Positions 61,440-64,000 of a DNA stretch of 64,000 nt are shown one piece after another (position 1 is the first letter of the stretch; the number at the start of each line of letters is the position of its first letter). The stretch spans positions 1 through 64,000 of the forward strand of contig URPH01000006.1 of assembly GCA_900549665.1 (NCBI GenBank), read 5' to 3'. This DNA is from an uncultured Lachnospiraceae bacterium (GTDB lineage: Bacteria; Bacillota; Clostridia; Lachnospirales; Lachnospiraceae). The position numbers and the translations under genes are program-made. The notes beneath the pieces were generated by a model that saw only the letters and a program-made list of their open reading frames with translations, did not search any database and was not told the DNA's origin.

Positions 61440-62768
61440 ATGGATCAGATAGAACAGAAAATCATTCAAATCATAGATGAAAAGAAAGATGAGATCATTG
61501 CTTTCGGACGTGACATATACACACATGCGGAGCTTGGATACAAAGAATTCCGTACATCCGAAAAGTTCAATGATTTTATAAAGGATAGGGTCAGCCGACT
61601 GGAAACAGAGATTGCGATCACCGGTTCCAAGGCCTACATCAATGAAGAAAAAAAGGACAACTTTTCACTGGCACTGATCGGAGAGCTGGATGCACTGCGT
61701 ATCCCCAATCACAAATATGCCAATCCCGAGACACAGGGAGCACATTGCTGCGGACACCACGCACAGCTTGCCGGAGTGATCGGAGCTGCATTTGCACTGA
61801 CAGATCCGGAGATTTCCAAGGCTTTGGACGGACAGCTCGTATTTATGACAACACCCGCTGAGGAATACGGAGAGGTTGCTTTTAAAAACACTCTGGTCGA
61901 AGCCGGAAAGATCCGTTACGGCGGCGGCAAGTGTGAGATGATCCGGATCGGCGCTTTTGATGATATTGATGCGGCTCTTACACATCACATTGCAATGGAC
62001 GGTGTGAGCTTAGGCGACGGAAGTGGCAACGGATTTGTTTCCAAGGTCATCAAGATCAAAGGAAAGGGAGCTCATGCCGCAGGAGCCAAGGAGGAAGGCA
62101 TCAACGCGTTGTACGCTGCTAACCTCGGATTACAGGCTCTGGCTTTCAATAAAGATACTTTTTATGAAAAAGACTGTGTCCGCGTTCATCCGATCATGAC
62201 AAAGGGCGGTGATCTGGTAAATGTCGTTCCGGAGGAAGCCGTTTTAGAGACACTGGTAAGAGGAAAGACAATTGAAGCATTTACCGATGCAGCCTACAAG
62301 ACAGACCGTTCCTTCAAGGCAGGGGCAGAGGCACTCGGAGCCGGATACCGGATCGAGACCATGCCGGGATACCTTCCCTCCATTCCACAGGATGTACCGC
62401 AGGAGCTGTTAGCACTGGCTAAGGAAGCGGCCGGAGATAAACCGGTCCGTCAGATCCCGAAGGACAGCCATTCGGGCGGATCCACCGATCTGGGAGACTT
62501 AGAGCAGCTGATACCGGTTCTGACCTTTCATACCGGCGGCGTGACAGGAAGCGGACTGCATGCATCCGACTTTGATGTTGTAGATGAAGACGAGGCTTAT
62601 GTATTGACGGCAAAGCTGTTTGCACTTTTTGCATACCGCATGTTAAAGGATGATGCAGCCCTGGCAAAGAGCATGAAAAACAATTACAAGCCATGCTTTG
62701 CCAATAAAGAAGAATACATTGAACTGATGGAAACATTTTATTCGGTAGAGGAAAAAGAACACGAATAA
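61440..62768 (+). CDS. M20-family amidohydrolase / N-acyl or N-carbamoyl amino-acid hydrolase
   Basis: 442 residues of the M20 zinc-hydrolase fold: AFGRDIYTHAELGYKEF, LIGELDALRIP, CCGHHAQLAGVIGAAFAL with metal-binding His, FMTTPAEEYGE with catalytic and metal carboxylates, ALTHHIAMDG and IKGKGAHAAG in the dimerisation lid, and SGLHASDFDVVDED near the end. Members cleave amide bonds of N-acyl amino acids, aminobenzoyl-glutamate or N-carbamoyl amino acids. Placed next to an ATC-hydrolase-family gene, an N-carbamoyl- or N-acyl-cysteine substrate is plausible (inference). Confidence 0.88.
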   Translation: MDQIEQKIIQIIDEKKDEIIAFGRDIYTHAELGYKEFRTSEKFNDFIKDRVSRLETEIAITGSKAYINEEKKDNFSLALIGELDALRIPNHKYANPETQGAHCCGHHAQLAGVIGAAFALTDPEISKALDGQLVFMTTPAEEYGEVAFKNTLVEAGKIRYGGGKCEMIRIGAFDDIDAALTHHIAMDGVSLGDGSGNGFVSKVIKIKGKGAHAAGAKEEGINALYAANLGLQALAFNKDTFYEKDCVRVHPIMTKGGDLVNVVPEEAVLETLVRGKTIEAFTDAAYKTDRSFKAGAEALGAGYRIETMPGYLPSIPQDVPQELLALAKEAAGDKPVRQIPKDSHSGGSTDLGDLEQLIPVLTFHTGGVTGSGLHASDFDVVDEDEAYVLTAKLFALFAYRMLKDDAALAKSMKNNYKPCFANKEEYIELMETFYSVEEKEHE

Positions 62769-62808
62769 AATAATTTAAAATACAGCGTTTGATTTGGAGG
62801 ATGAAACG

Positions 62809-63339
62809 ATGGGAAAAGAAGCATATGAGATTACCGGGACCGTGGACCGGGCTCTGATGGTAGATCAGATCCGTAAGGCAGCCAGACAGTTTGCCATGCA
62901 GTATTTCCACTTCTGCAAAACCTTATATGACAGATACGGACATGACGTTGCCAAGGATATTGTCAGGGAAACCGTTTTCAATCTGGCGGTTGACCGAAGC
63001 AACCGGATCCGGGAAAAATCCCTTGCACAGGGTAAGAAAGCAGACACGGTAGCAGATTTTATGTCAGATATCGATCTTCCCTTTGAAGGATGGATACCGG
63101 AATGGGGTGAGGATCACTGTCCGTACGCGGAGGTATGGAGAACTTACTATGACAAGTATCCATGGTTTCGCGAGTTCGCACCGTTTTACTGTGACGTTAT
63201 CGATACGACAACGATTGAAAATTATTCGAAATGTCTGTCACACCGGATCACGCAAAACGTTCTCAATGAGGGAACGGCGTGCCTGAGAGAGTATTTTGAA
63301 AGTGACAGCGTCAAGAAGGGAGAATACACCTATGGCTAA
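62809..63339 (+). CDS. ATC-hydrolase family protein, second copy in window
   Basis: 176 residues. The C-terminal half, WGEDHCPYAEVWRTYYDKYPWFREFAPFYCDVIDTTTIENYSKCLSHRITQNVLNEGTACLREYF, matches the L-2-amino-thiazoline-4-carboxylate hydrolase family layout, in which the Cys/Asp spacing and the final Gly-x-x-x-Cys are kept. It is divergent from the copy at 49195-49830. GGAGG sits 9 bases before ATG 62809; an in-frame TTG at 62794 overlaps that ribosome site. The stop overlaps the permease start by 8 bases, so transport and hydrolysis are coupled. Confidence 0.78.
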   Translation: MGKEAYEITGTVDRALMVDQIRKAARQFAMQYFHFCKTLYDRYGHDVAKDIVRETVFNLAVDRSNRIREKSLAQGKKADTVADFMSDIDLPFEGWIPEWGEDHCPYAEVWRTYYDKYPWFREFAPFYCDVIDTTTIENYSKCLSHRITQNVLNEGTACLREYFESDSVKKGEYTYG

Positions 63340-64000
63340 GCCGGAGATAAAGAGAAAGAAAAAATTTACCGTGATCAATGTATTGCAGATCATCACTCTG
63401 CTTGCACTGCTTGCATATATGCAGATCGCAGTTGATACAGGAAAGATCAGCAAAATATTTATCGCAAGCCCCACGATGATCATTGAGGAAGCGGTGGAGA
63501 TCATTACCGATCATACGCTGTTACCGCATTTGATCCTGACACTGGAAGAGGTACTTGTCGGTTATGGACTGGCTGCTTTGGTCGGCATCACGGTCGCACT
63601 GATCTGGACACTGTTTCCGAAGCTTGAAGAATATATGGATGTTTTTTGTTCCGCAATCATGGCAGTTCCCAAAACTGCAATCTTACCCTTGCTGATTTTG
63701 TGGTTTGGTATTGGATTTAAGTCAAAAGTCATGCTGGTATTTCTGTTTTCCGTATTCCAGATTTTATACAATACGGTAACAGGTGCAAGACAGACAGAGG
63801 AAAAATACCTGAAGGTAGCCAAGGTATTTCAGGCAAACCGGATCCAGACGGTATTTCAGATTATGATCCCGTCGGCACTTCCGTCCATGTTCAACGGATT
63901 AAAGTTAGCAGCCGCTACCGCATTGACCGGTGTTATCTTTTCGGAAATGCAGTCAGCAAAAGGCGGACTTGGATATCTGCTTTCCGAAGCGCAGAACCTG
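63332..64000 (+). CDS. NitT/TauT/SsuC-type ABC permease, cut by window end
   Basis: 223 codons are open to the right edge with no stop. A basic N terminus and a membrane segment (VINVLQIITLLALLAYMQIAV) come first, then IASPTMIIEEAVEIIT, ILTLEEVLVGYGLAALVGITVALIWTLF, AVPKTAILPLLILWFGIGFKSKVMLVFLF and the EAA loop KVAKVFQANRIQTVFQIMIPSALPSMFNGLKLA. It belongs to the sulfonate/taurine/nitrate importer class. The missing part is about 30-45 residues; ATPase and binding-protein genes are expected just beyond the window. Confidence 0.9.
   Translation, partial: MAKPEIKRKKKFTVINVLQIITLLALLAYMQIAVDTGKISKIFIASPTMIIEEAVEIITDHTLLPHLILTLEEVLVGYGLAALVGITVALIWTLFPKLEEYMDVFCSAIMAVPKTAILPLLILWFGIGFKSKVMLVFLFSVFQILYNTVTGARQTEEKYLKVAKVFQANRIQTVFQIMIPSALPSMFNGLKLAAATALTGVIFSEMQSAKGGLGYLLSEAQNL

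Overview
The window is about 64 kb of a low-to-mid GC Firmicute chromosome, most likely a spore-forming, anaerobic Lachnospiraceae-type Clostridium relative. This rests on an alpha/beta small acid-soluble spore protein, a ferritin-like coat-family protein, strong Shine-Dalgarno sites, a PerR / flavoreductase-rubredoxin / lactate dehydrogenase oxygen-defence set, a C. difficile Cpr-like peptide-resistance locus and a PurL of the long fused type. The genus cannot be fixed from the sequence alone.

Layout. 1-414: tRNA cluster (His partial, Gln, Lys, Leu). 599-4503: glycogen/maltodextrin breakdown (glgP, malQ). 4512-7620: CYTH protein, Rpn nuclease remnant, DJ-1 protein, spore SASP, tRNA-dihydrouridine synthase. 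7787-9779 (minus): three-gene operon of unknown membrane proteins, two with zinc ribbons. 9974-12991: lipoprotein, a permease-ATPase fusion importer and a TM1266-family regulator. 13126-17088: tig-clpP-clpX-engB. 17115-23864: VanZ protein, heterodimeric ABC exporter, polar amino-acid ABC importer. 23865-28607: a looser, AT-richer stretch with LURP-one genes, a 74-bp hairpin repeat array, perR-hrb-ldh and about 1.2 kb of non-coding DNA with 36-bp tandem repeats. 28608-48994: purL, NSS symporter, a DNA glycosylase fusion, MntR-like regulator, MacAB-like efflux system, enolase, YARHG lipoprotein, rRNA and tRNA modification enzymes, Nudix and SGNH hydrolases. 49195-50654 (minus): an ATC-hydrolase-family gene with its TetR regulator, apparently using a non-AUG start. 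50821-58571: LysR regulator, methyltransferase, YbaK, and a LanFEG-type transporter with its two-component system. 58788-64000 (open at the right edge): a sulfur amino-acid cluster of two PLP C-S lyases, an M20 amidohydrolase, a second ATC-hydrolase-family protein and a TauT/SsuC-type permease.

The most interesting reading is that the right end encodes uptake and stepwise opening of a cyclic or conjugated cysteine derivative (thiazoline-carboxylate or N-acyl/N-carbamoyl-cysteine type), releasing cysteine or sulfide, with a second TetR-controlled ATC-hydrolase-family gene 9 kb upstream. Other points worth a second look are the 74-bp hairpin array, the permease-ATPase fusion next to a TM1266 regulator, a deoxyinosine glycosylase fused to a MetH-activation-like domain, and several intergenic micro/minisatellites with periods of 12, 14, 15 and 36 bp. 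Function calls come from recognised motifs only; no database search was possible.
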